From Chalciporus piperatus (Eukaryota > Basidiomycota > Agaricomycetes > Boletales > Boletaceae), in NCBI GenBank assembly GCA_038093975.1, contig JBBPTG010000293.1, forward strand, positions 1 to 28,311: a DNA stretch of 28,311 nt. Direction: 5' to 3'. Made by a program: the position numbers and the translations under genes. Shown here one piece after another: positions 11,001 to 20,758 of the stretch (within the stretch, counting starts at the first letter, position 1; each line of letters starts with the position of its first letter). Below the pieces are notes generated by a model, which was given only the letters and a program-made list of their open reading frames with translations, did not search any database and was not told the DNA's origin.

Positions 11001-12195
11001 ATGGTACTCGGAATCAGCAGTCACGCTCGTCCTCCTCGCGAGCGTAAAGTCCCATTCAAAGGTGGGAGACCTTGCGAATAGTGTCTGGATGACGCGCGCG
11101 TGGACCCTCCAAGAGCTTCTTTCCTCCAAGACTGTTCGTTTCTATGATTGCGAATGGAACCCGTACCTCGGAGACACCCGCGTCAACCACAAGGGGTCTC
11201 CAGACATCGTTCAGGAACTCTCCGACACGTTCCAGATCCCACGTGAACACATCCTCACCTTTAACCCAGACGATCTGGATGTCCGCGATAAACTCCGGCT
11301 GGCGTCGAATCGCAACGCCACGATCGAGGAAGATGTTGCATATTCACTCATCGGAATATTCAAAAGTGACATCAGGCCTCAGTATGGAGAGGGTGAAGCT
11401 GCTCTAGGACATTTGTTAGAGGAGATCGTTGCACGTTCAGGCGAAGTATCTATCCTGGCGTGGACTGGCAGGTCGTCGTCGTACAACAGCTGTCTTCCAG
11501 CTACCCTCTCGGTTTACAGCCAGACTCCGTATACACCACCAGCTATTGAACCTGAAGATATCCAAGCACGCATCGCTGAGAAGATGACCACGTTACCTCG
11601 GAACGAAGCAATCCAAATCTACAGACGGGTCTCGCGTCTCCCTCCTGCACGCTTCGCGAACAGACGTCTTCATCTCCCGTGTATCGTGTTCCCCATCAAA
11701 AAACTCAGTGTACAGGAGTTGGGAAGCAGTACGCATCGGTACCGAGTCAAGGTGTCTGGACTCGGTATAGTGGATTTCACGACGGAAGACGTACTACCGA
11801 AGAACGAGCCTCGGAGACTCGTGCTCGTTCACCCTTGGATCAGTGATATCCGAGGTCCACGTACTGCTGGGGTTGTTTGGGACGAAGACTCGGATTCAGA
11901 TTCGGATAGCGAATGGGAGGAAGAACTAGAGTCGGGCAATGGTTCGGATGCGGAGTGGCTTCCCTCTGAGTCAGCGGCGTCGAACGTCGTGGCTTCTGAT
12001 CGGGTGGATGAATATAACCTGGCGTTACAGTTGATCGTCCGCCTGGGCGAGCCGTTCGATGCGCTATTACTCCTACAGCAGCCGGGTGGAGAGTACCATA
12101 GGGTCGCTACGGAGAGCCAGATCGTGGTGAAGGGACTGGGAAGCAACATTAATTCGTCCAAGGATATACGAGCGGAGGTGTTGGAGATTCTTTGA
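8030..12195 (+). CDS. WD40-TPR-HET protein, copy 1 (complete)
   Basis: Ten exons: 8030-8048, 8111-9000, 9076-9288, 9342-9491, 9571-9654, 9708-9827, 9878-10046, 10094-10293, 10343-10487 and 10538-12195. They sum to 3648 nt (1215 residues), and each internal phase was checked against the paralogue at the right end. Residues 1-303 form seven WD-like repeats (for example FASGSDDGTVRIFNIATG), enough for one propeller. Residues about 304-663 are helical TPR-like repeats (ALANRALVRARL, MGDEAYSSERYSNAILQYSA). Residues about 664-1215 hold a HET domain with its three usual blocks: YAMLSHVWEG (about 745), WADTCCID (about 795) and WMTRAWTLQEL (about 845). An Asp/Ser/Glu run follows late in the protein. 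HET domains trigger cell death in fungal incompatibility; WD40 and TPR suggest recognition or scaffolding here, which is inference. No P-loop or other NACHT/NB-ARC signature is seen. The 19-base first exon is the least certain part. Confidence 0.85.
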
Positions 12196-12207
12196 GGTCC
12201 ACTGTGG

Positions 12208-12605
12208 TCAGGGGGAAATGTCGAGATAGTCGTCCGACAACGCATGTAGCAGTGCGTTCTTCAAGTGTTTGACACCAAAGGTGGGTTGCTACGTTGTTAC
12301 TTCACGCGTATGCTGAGACTGACCCGTGACCACCATTCGTAGGTCCTCGTTGTTGCCCCAAAGCTGGTCTTCAGCTATACCCTTGCTCAGTCGTTGATAC
12401 TCGTCTTCCGCAAGTACGTCTAGAGTGGATCGTTTGAACCAACGATGCTTTCCATTACTGAGCACTGGGACACCTGCGAGTGCCCATCATAGTCCATATA
12501 GTGTGATCCAAACGGCATTTGTTGTCGCATCGTTCGAGCCATTCATGGGAGATAATCGATAATCTTGCGCCCCTTGATTTGGATGGATCTGCGACATGTG
12601 CTTGA
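12208..12605 (-). pseudogene. 3' part of a decaying gene, possibly BRCT-like
   Basis: Three exons fit in phase: 12605-12514, 12473-12334 and 12288-12208, joined by short GT-AG introns of 40 and 45 bases. They encode about 104 residues ending SDDYLDISP. The segment IISHEWLERCDNKCRVP resembles the conserved Trp helix of BRCT domains (SxxWL), and KHRWFKRSTLDVLAEDEY follows. No in-frame ATG is found. Joining through the next upstream donor meets a stop codon, so the front seems lost or decayed. The stop codon lies only 13 bases beyond the HET gene's stop, tail-to-tail. The BRCT call rests on one motif and is tentative. Confidence 0.4.
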
Positions 12606-12879
12606 CTGTAAATGAATTCGTCTTACCGTAAGCCAAGACTCACTTTCTTGACTTCTACCCATCCACCTCTCTGATCGAGTCGTTCTGGTCGAGTTTTTTT
12701 GTCAATCTAACTTCGAATCTTGAGTTTGATGGCGCATACACTGCCTTCAACACGCAGGCGTCTGTCCAGTTTCATCCTGTATATATGACGAGAACTGCGG
12801 ACCCCATTCACGTTTATCGGGTTCGAAAATAAGTGGCGTCTGTGGATAGTGACTGGAGACAGTGGGAATCGAGTTATCG

Positions 12880-13440
12880 TGTTCAAGATGGACTTCTTTC
12901 CCCGTGTGTTTAGCTCATGACTGGGTTGATGACGGTCCCACCCAGGCCGGCTGTGCCGCATTGGACTTGGGTTAGTTGGGTTAGCTAGTCAGTACCATAA
13001 CCGGTTGTGGAGCCATTCCGGCCGCTTCCATATCCGGGATCTTGCCTTTTTTGGTGAGGGAGCACGAAGGCTACCAACAACTTGGTAGCCTTCCATGTCC
13101 GAGTCGTTGGGCATCAGTGCGAGCACAACAAGATAAATGGGTCACCTTGAGTTGTGATGCAGCCATCTAGAGTGTACGTTGCACCATTCACCACCGAGCC
13201 GTCCGGGAATGGAGTCGCCGATCAGTGTCAGCGTAATGTATAACTCTCCGTTGGAAAGATAGACGTTCAAGTTCGGTGAGTTCGTCGTCATCTCGAATTC
13301 ACCGTTTCTGCGAGGTATTTTGAACCGCTGTCCACCCGAGAAACATTGGCTCACTCACCCGAATCCACCTAGTTCAACGTCTCGTGTCAAGGCTACATCC
13401 ATTACGCTCGTTATTAAGGACAAGGCACAACTGGCTGTTT
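12880..13440 (-). pseudogene. Glycoside hydrolase family 16 relic
   Basis: Pieces of a GH16 (beta-glucan-active, concanavalin-like fold) protein follow in the right order on the minus strand. They are LCLVLNNERNG, TRDVELGGFGNGEFEMTTN (across a GT-AG intron), LNVYLSNGELYITLTLIGD, then in another frame NGATYTLDGCITTQG, then LGGTVINPV, then NTRGKKSI. At least two frameshifts and a stop (after NPVMS) separate them. The catalytic ExDxxE region and the rest of the domain are not recognisable. GH16 proteins of this type remodel the fungal cell wall; this copy is dead. Confidence 0.7.
13066..13093. repeat. Perfect 12-bp hairpin with 4-base loop
   Basis: GAAGGCTACCAA at 13066-13077 is followed by the loop CAAC and its exact reverse complement TTGGTAGCCTTC at 13082-13093. 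It lies inside the GH16 relic, where an intron would have been. No function is known. Confidence 0.85.
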
Positions 13441-14366
13441 TGGAGGATGTGCACCGTCTGGTACCCTCGAAATACGAGTATCTCCGATCTTGTAATCCCT
13501 ATCAACAGACCCTCAAACATCACCCACTTGCTCGCACGCTCAAGCTTGGTTTTCTTTAGTGCAAGCCATGGCTTGTCATCATCTTCACTTTCTCTCGCAA
13601 GCGAGTAGATGCCATTCGCTTTTTTTGAACAGGAGGCAAGGTAGCGCCGTCGCCGAATTCGCATTGGCAGGTGTATCGAGCGGCGGGGCGTTGTCGTACG
13701 TCGGTGGTGACCATGTGCTCCAGGAGGGGAGAGAAAGGGACTACGAAACGTCATGGTCGTCGCGGAGCTATTTCCCGGAAGACAGCGACGACGATGGTTC
13801 CGGGATGTCTTGCGTACTGAGGGCGTCGCAATCGAACTTCGAGGGGACGTGGTGGATGGAGAGGATGGAGGAATATCACGATCGGAATCTCTACGGAGGA
13901 GGCTGTTGATGTATAGTCATCAGCAGGGCGTGAAGAAGCCAGGAAGGATGGTCGAGGGGGTGATAATGGTGAAGGGGTGTGCACGGCACCAGGTCCGATG
14001 AGTCTTCACTCGAGGCGTTGTACAACTGTCCACTGATGGGGTGACGATGACCAGTTGACATACTGTATCGTTGGGAGAATGAGGATGATTAGAAAAGGTG
14101 AGAATAAGGGTTGCTTATGACGGCGACCTCATGGCGACCTCACCGAAATTTATAGGGACCCACAGAGAAGTCTTACAACGCGGACGTTTACAGATACCTT
14201 GTTTGCGTCATATCCATTCCTGGCTCTGACAACTCGTGTTCCACGTATCAATCTAAGATTCAGATTGGGTACTAAATTCGGAACCCCTCCACCTCCGTCC
14301 AGCTATTTAAGCTCGTTGCCTACTCTGCCTCATACCTATCGCCGTCGCTGTTGTAGTCGCGCCAAC
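13441..14366. other. Gene-free stretch upstream of the GT2 synthase
   Basis: Several overlapping frames exist on both strands, but none shows a family signature or coherent splicing. The left end may contain unrecognisable remains of the GH16 relic's 5' part. The right end is the promoter and leader of the GT2 gene. Confidence 0.5.
14304..14310 (+). promoter_or_regulatory. TATA-like element of the GT2 gene
   Basis: TATTTAA lies 57 bases before the chosen ATG (14367) and is followed by pyrimidine-rich sequence, a plausible core promoter. This is a sequence match only. Confidence 0.3.
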
Positions 14367-17300
14367 ATGGACTACGACAGATACGACGCCACTCTACACT
14401 GGATCTTCAAACAAACTCAAGGCGATGCTTGGTTCCGCCCAAACGAAGGCGCCCTCCCACCGGGCGTATGTCTCCGCACGCATGACGGCTCTTTTCGTGT
14501 CTTTCCCTACGAAGTCGCTGCCCTCGAACCGTTCGAGGTTGCTGTCGCCGCACTCAATCCCCTGGTGGCCGTCAAAGTCAGGAGCGCTGCTGTGCACGCT
14601 GCTCTTGCAGAGTGCGCCAACGACGAGAAGGCCGACTGCATCTATGTCGATGCAAACACTCGCATTCAAATCATCGACACAATGGTCCTACTCCCGCAAG
14701 CGGACAAGGAACAAAACGCAGCATTCATCGTGCGTAACATGCCCGGCCCTCCCTCGTGGTGACTTACCTGGTATCTAGCGTGATGAGCGTGTCCTCGTTG
14801 TCTGGTCGGACTCTATGGACACCATCATACCCATTGCCCGCGATTTTGAGGACCGTCTAATTCGTCTGCTTTGGCGGAATCGGCCTCCTCTATCCTCCTC
14901 GATGATCTCAACCCCACCTTCCGCCCCTGGTTCTGTCACTGGTCACATAGGCACCCCACGAACACAAGAGAAAAACGTCGAGCCGGCGAAAGTACTTCCC
15001 ACTCCACCACTATTCAATCGCACGTGGTATGGGCGAAAAGTGCCAATGTCCGAATCAGAATGTGAGAAGGCAAACCAAGAGCCAGCGAAGCGCGCTACAG
15101 CACTCTATGCACCTGTCTACAACGGGGTGGCCGCAGGTCTTGCTGCCGGTGAGCCAAGTTATCCGTGGTGATGATGTGCGTGGATGAGTAACCACATTGC
15201 CAATTTTTAAAGTATTCATGGGAAACGGTATCAAGATCGTCGTGCAGGAGTATCTACTTGACCAAGATTACACTCATTTCATACTTCTCGTCCTCATTCC
15301 AATGTTGTTCGCAATCTCTCTGGTTCGTTTTCCATGTCTATCGTATCAACGATCCAATTAAGGCATATCCCTTGCAGTTTTTCACCATCCAGCTCATTGG
15401 GAATCTCATGATGGCGGTCGGTCCAATAGCACACTATCACAAGAATTCGCGATATTATTCTGCAGTTCCACCTGCACCAAACAAGGAAGTGGATGCTGCA
15501 CTGCCTCACATCACGATTCAGATGCCAGTTTACAAGGAGGGGTTGGACGCAGTTCTGTGAGATCCACCTTTGATTTCATTCATCGCTAGATGCTGAACTA
15601 CTTCATGCAGGGCTCCATCGATAGAGTCCCTTAAACGTGCCATGCAAACTTACGCTCGTCAAGGTGGGACCTCTGCTATATTCGTGAATGACGACGGTCT
15701 GCGGCTGCTTCCTGCCGCTGAGGCTGCTGCTCGTTTATCCTTTTACGCCACGCACAACATAGGTTGGGTTGCTCGTCCGGCACATACGTACAACGCGAAG
15801 ACGAACCCACAAGGTATGCATCACATCATACAGGGTCATCGAGCTTATTCGACAGTAATTGCCAGGGTACAAGCGTGCGGGACGTTTCAAGAAGGCTTCG
15901 AACATGAATTATGCCCTCGATCTGAGTTTACTCATGGAATGTGTCCTCGAAGGCCTTCAATCGGAATCGTCATCAGCAAACCTCCGCGGTTCTGTTTTAA
16001 TATCTGGACTAGAAAGCTGCGCAGCAGGGCTCACTCCTGGTACACATGGATTACAATACGAGGGGCGTTACGGGGACGATCAAAGTGTGATTCCGCCCTA
16101 CGTAGCTCCAACCGCAAGTGGTGCCGGTACCCCCACTAGACCAGGAACACCAAGACCCCTTACTCCTAACAATGGCAGTGGTTCTGGATCAAATGCCCCT
16201 AGCCCTTCAACTCCTGGAATTGAAGACCTGGAAGAACGTGCACTGCAGATGGCAATGGAAGAAGGTAGGTTCGACTTCTCGGACGACGCTGCGGTGGTGC
16301 TGATCAGATTCTTTTGCTTAGTGTTCGAAGAATCGGGCGGGCTATACCGCCCTTGGGCAGCGAATGCTCGCTCGCTTCGCATTGGTTCCATCATCTTACT
16401 TGTCGACGCCGATACGGTCGTACCGGAGGATTGCTTCCGCGATGCAGCGCGCGAATTCGCAGAACTTGCAAGCCAAGAAGTGGGAGTGTTGCAACACGAG
16501 AGTGGTCCGTGAATCGTTTCTTCTTTCGGTGATCTCCTGTGTATTCACAAACGCACTAGACGTCATGCAGGTTGCCCATCATTACTTCGAAAATGGGATT
16601 GCATACTTCACACGTCGAATCAACAAATGTATCTCGATGGCTTGCGCCAACGGAGAAGTCGCTCCGTTCGTTGGTCACAATGCATTCCTCCGCTGGCAAG
16701 CATTGCAAGACGCTGCCTTCGTCGACCGAATGGACGGCAAACAGAAAATTTGGTCGGAATCGAACGTAAGTGAGGACTTTGACATGGCTCTCAGACTACA
16801 ACTCCGCGGCTACATCATTCGGTACGCTACTTCTTCCCGTGCATCTCGATTGAATCTTTATCGAGTCGTGCTTCGTGTCTAGATGGGCATCGTACTCCAA
16901 TGGTCGTTTCAAGGAGGGTGTCTCGCTCACGGCGGACGACGAACTGAATCGCTGGCAGAAGTATGCCTATGGATGTAGCGAGTGAGTGTCTGAGTCTGCT
17001 TGGGCCTCCTGGATCTTATTAGTGCGACAGATTGTTGTTCAACCCACTTGTGCAGTGGTGGCGAAAAGGACCCATTAACCACCAAATCCACGGATTCATG
17101 TGGTCGAGTGCACCGACTCATTACAAGATTTCCATGTTATCTTGTACGCTCCGTATTTTTTCTGACCTGAGAGTTCCGTCTGATCTGGTCGTCGACTCTG
17201 CAAGATATGTTCTCGTACTGTGCGTTTCCTTCCGTCCATTTTTCTTGCCAAAACTTATTACCGGTTGTGTAAAGATGGACTTGCCGGTTCGCTGACGCTG

Positions 17301-18200
17301 TCCTTCGTCAACTACCTCCTGCTTGGGTTTCAGTTTCACGTCGACGGCTTTTATATGCACAGCTTCGAGATCTGGCTGGCCACAACAATCGTCTTCTTCG
17401 GGGTTGGAAACCTCGGATACACACTCTTGCAGTATCGACTAGGCGTGAAGAACCCGGTTTGGGCTATGTTGGAAAATCTGATGTGGATGCCATTCTTGTG
17501 AGTCTCGGTTTTGGTTCTCTGGACGCCTTAAAGTTCTACGAACGAGCTCATTACATGCGACCAGCTTTTTCTTCTTCGGCGGACTTGGTATCCCGCTATC
17601 GTTGGCCATGCTCGCACATTTATTCTCGTATGACATCACGTGGACCGCTACGAAGAAGGAAGTCGAACGATCCAACTTCTTCAAGGAAGTACCAAGGATA
17701 TTGAAGAGGTAATATTTCGTTGTCCGCCTCCGCGCTCCAGTGCATCATCTAGATGCTCCCGATATATCCCTTGCCGGGCCTTCTTCGCCGTACGTCTTAA
17801 GATGGGATTCATTCTAACACACGAATTTTCTACAGGTTTTGGTTTTCCTTCCTCGTGTGCACGGTCCTTATTGCCGGCATGATCATCGTCAGTACACCAC
17901 TGGTTCCATACCAATGGCAGCTCACGGGAAGCGGTTGGGCCGTCATTTTCCCACTCGCGTCAGTTCTGAGTCCTTCCTCCAGATCCCTTCGGATTCTAAC
18001 ATGTGTCTATCATAGGATTGTTTGCGCCTGCCACATACTATTTCCCGTGAGTGTTGACCTGTTCTTCTCACTCTCGTTTTCTGGATGTCTCTACGTTCTC
18101 GAATCCACATTCCAATGATATTGGCGCTGACCAATCGCGGCATTGGCCGATTGCTTTCTAGATCGTCCTCAACCCATGGTTGATGATATTCTCGTACTAA
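14367..18200 (+). CDS. Membrane GT2-family glycosyltransferase (polysaccharide-synthase-like)
   Basis: Sixteen exons: 14367-14729, 14779-15148, 15213-15322, 15378-15556, 15611-15813, 15866-16264, 16322-16504, 16560-16821, 16883-16981, 17031-17143, 17205-17219, 17275-17497, 17565-17708, 17836-17958, 18016-18046 and 18162-18200. They sum to 2856 nt (951 residues) with every phase consistent. An N-terminal cytosolic part (RDERVLVVWSDSMDTIIP) precedes a hydrophobic stretch and the catalytic domain: MPVYKEG, FVNDDG (about 367), LLVDADTVVPED (about 571), SEDFDMALRLQLRGY (about 670) and DELNRW (about 713). These are the usual acid triad and a [Q/R]xxRW-like motif of processive GT2 enzymes. Several membrane segments follow. 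Family members move sugars from nucleotide donors onto a polymer at the plasma membrane; related fungal GT2 proteins affect hyphal growth and wall surface. The exact polymer is unknown. A Pro/Gly/Ser-rich insert lies before the DAD motif. Confidence 0.85.
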
Positions 18201-19599
18201 ACATTAGAACTCCACCCATCACCACGCTTTCTCCTCATGGACACGCCTACACGTCAACATTGAGCACCCGATTCGAACTGCGTTATGTCGCGCCTACTCT
18301 CACATAGCCCACGGAACTTCTTCCGATCTTTTGATGGACATGCCTCTCAGTCTGAGCGACTTTTTTTCCCACTCGTGCGGACACATTTATCAACCTATTG
18401 GTTTCAACGAGATTTTTTGCAAGAACTGTACTTATTTAATTATTCCAGCATCATCAAGACAATGTTCACTCTCATTGCAGTCCGATTACATACACATCTT
18501 GAACCTGGCATGCATGATTTCCGCTGCTTCAGTTACAACTTCCTGTTGATTTACCATCTGTATTCCGCAGACGTGTTGCGGTGTTTGCAGGTTTCATTCC
18601 CATTCTCGGGACGCCCTGTTTGCTTTCATCATCACGTTCATGACTGCCTGTCATTGGACTTGCGTTCCTTGCACAGAAATAGACAAGGATTGATAAGTTA
18701 TATGAAAGACTCCGGTGTGTCCAAGTGTGTCCAAGTGTGTCCAAGCTTGGAACAGCGCAGTTGATGGTGGGTCGCAGTTGACGGTGGGTCCTCCGATCTG
18801 GTGCAGCAAGTGATGCCGGATAGGTGGCAGGTGGTCATAACTTGTACCGTACACCCACATTCCGGAACCAGCTGCGGAGGGAGGCCACTAGAGGGCATGT
18901 GTGGGGCCTCTATTCGTCTAACCCTTCGACACTAGACAATTGAAGCCGAGTTTTCTCGGTGACTTGGCCCGAAACTCCTCACACACCTAGGTTCTTCTCA
19001 CCAAATGGTCACGGCATTCATTTGCTCTCTATTCACATTGAAGAGTCGCCTGGGCGTTGGCTACCGCCAATCCCCCCCTTGGTGCGACTGCAAGGACAGC
19101 GAAGGCTGGGCCAGCACGGGGCGGGCGACCGGCGTCGATCGGACAATTTCGCGGGACCGAGCTACTAGAATGGGTCTCTCGAAGGCGGACCTGGTCAACC
19201 CTACGCAGACCAAGGAGTCGAATGAAGACAGCCGTCACTGTACTGCCAGTGCGCCAGCACTTCACTGTTCCTGTTCGAGCATATGATGTCAAAAAGGCGA
19301 CGCACAGCCTCGCACACCTCACGGTGAGATATATACGCGTCTGTGTGATAGTTCCTCATCTTATGGGTCAACTGGCAGCACGGTTTTGCATAGCCTCCCC
19401 AAATCAGATTCTCAGTGAGCGGAAGACAGTCGTTCCGCTCTATCGAGAGGGTTTTTCATGTCGGCGGCATCACTTTGAGAGTCTTGCATTATCATCTCAG
19501 CAAAGCAGACGACCGTGACCACCTTCAGCCAGACAGTAGGAGGAGGGTGTTCTTCAAGGAGCTTCACTACCCTTGGATGGCTTCGGAGAAACAGAAGGA
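18201..19599. other. Gene-poor region with short repeats and unassigned frames
   Basis: No gene is supported. A minor hydrophobic frame near 18570-18640 reads RRVAVFAGFIPILGTPCLL and may be a scrap of a membrane protein. A GC-rich block at about 19060-19260 carries long frames on both strands without family signals, as expected from base composition. The 3' remains of the dehydrogenase relic may reach into the right end. Confidence 0.5.
18716..18790. repeat. Two adjacent short tandem repeats
   Basis: TGTGTCCAAG is repeated three times exactly at 18716-18745. After 11 bases, GCAGTTGAYGGTGGGTC is repeated twice with one difference (18757-18773 and 18774-18790). They may be replication-slippage products. 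Confidence 0.85.
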
Positions 19600-20350
19600 A
19601 GGTTTCCTTGTTCGTGAGTTGGATCTATAACTCCATATTGACCGAGCGAGTCGGAGGCACCTCCAGTGATAACATCAGGAAAAACCTCAATTCGCACAAC
19701 GAGGCAAATGTGACAGATTGTGCCCATTTTGTGAAGTATAGGTTGGCCGGCCTATTTTCCGACACCGCCCTCGCTCTCGAAAGGAGCTGTGAACCCGAAC
19801 CCGTGTGGTTCAGGAAGGTAAGTAACCAGTACGAATGGGAGAATACCAACACAAATCGAGGCTCCCTGTTCGAAGGTAATATTGTCGGGCAACTACCATC
19901 GTTCCTCGGAATAGAGAGGCCATGCCACGAGAGCGTATTCGACCTACTTTTGCAGTGAAATCCGCAGAAATGTGTATACTCTTGATAAGCTGCAAACTTA
20001 CTCTGGAAATTGAACTTGATGGCATAGTAACGAGATATCCAATAAAGCAAGCAAGGTCAGCCTACACACTCACGCAGGAAAAATAGAAATATCCTTACAC
20101 TTTATCGCCGACAACAAGATTATCGCCTCTTCGACGATACCGGCACCTCCTTTGCCAATGACGACAGGAAAATCCTTCATCAACAAGAACCCAAGCTTTG
20201 GGAATATCCTCCGTAGGGTTACATAGGAGAGACACGATTTTTCACGAGGATATCACCGGGACCTGGGTCGGGTACTTCGTTCCCTGCGAGGTCGGACGAG
20301 GTCCTGACCGACTTTGTTGAGCCAGAGTCCTTTTTGGGAGGGCATCAAGA
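19600..20350 (-). pseudogene. Zinc-type alcohol dehydrogenase / enoyl reductase-like relic
   Basis: Read on the minus strand, ordered fragments match the MDR superfamily (quinone oxidoreductase / trans-enoyl reductase-like). They are QKGLWLNKVGQDLV and NEVPDPGPGDILVKN at the start, FPVVIGKGGAGIVEE and then GDNLVVGDKV in a shifted frame, VEYALVAWPLYSEE, LPDNITFEQGASICVGILPF, YLPEPHGFGFTAPF, and GGASDSLGQYGVID, a broken cofactor-binding region. In-frame stops follow EERW and GGVGK, and several frames are needed, so this is not functional. One old intron (GTAAGT near 20014) is still visible. Confidence 0.75.
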
Positions 20351-20758
20351 GGCATCAAGTTTGTATGATGATGGAAAGTGTGAAACGGACAAAGGGAATT
20401 ATATACCCCTCGATATTCTGTACTGTATCTCCCATCGACTTACTGTAACGACGTGAATGCCGTGACTTGAGTAGTAGGTACCAGGATATCGAGAGTGAAT
20501 GTATACATACGTGAACTTCATGTCATCATGAACCCGGCTTTCGCGCGCTGGCTGGGAGAGCTAGGTGAGTCAGTTCTGATTCAGGCCTTGTAGGGAAACG
20601 CCCTTCTCGCAGTGGCGGCACCGTGTTCGAATAACAAGGACGTTGGAGTACTTGTAGGAAAGCAGGCCTAGCACGATGCCTTCTATTATAAACCGTAGAC
20701 TCGCATATCTAATCCACGTTGTAGAAATCTAAACTCGCCATAGATCCTGTCCGCCACA
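20351..20758. other. 3' flank of the auxilin-like gene
   Basis: No gene or clear motif is seen. It lies downstream of the minus-strand auxilin-like gene and upstream of the dehydrogenase relic. Confidence 0.55.

Noticed and set aside
8030..12195. A NACHT or NB-ARC ATPase between WD40 and HET
   Set aside because: No GxxxxGK[S/T] or following acidic motif is visible; the middle region reads as TPR helices.
12600..12720. Extension of the GH16 relic through a WVEVKK-like segment
   Set aside because: The resemblance to the GH16 tail is weak and the frame conflicts with the neighbouring BRCT-like exons, so I stopped the relic near 12880.
15859..16512. Single long exon in the GT2 gene
   Set aside because: Reading through adds a non-family stretch before FEESG. 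Removing 16265-16321 restores a family-like sequence, and the end runs past a donor at 16505.
18285..18764. 159-codon plus-strand frame after the GT2 gene
   Set aside because: Composition is like random translation, it runs into tandem repeats, and no splice or homology signal supports it.
19057..19518. 153-codon plus-strand frame
   Set aside because: It starts at a non-ATG codon in GC-rich DNA, has no family signature, and the other strand is equally open.
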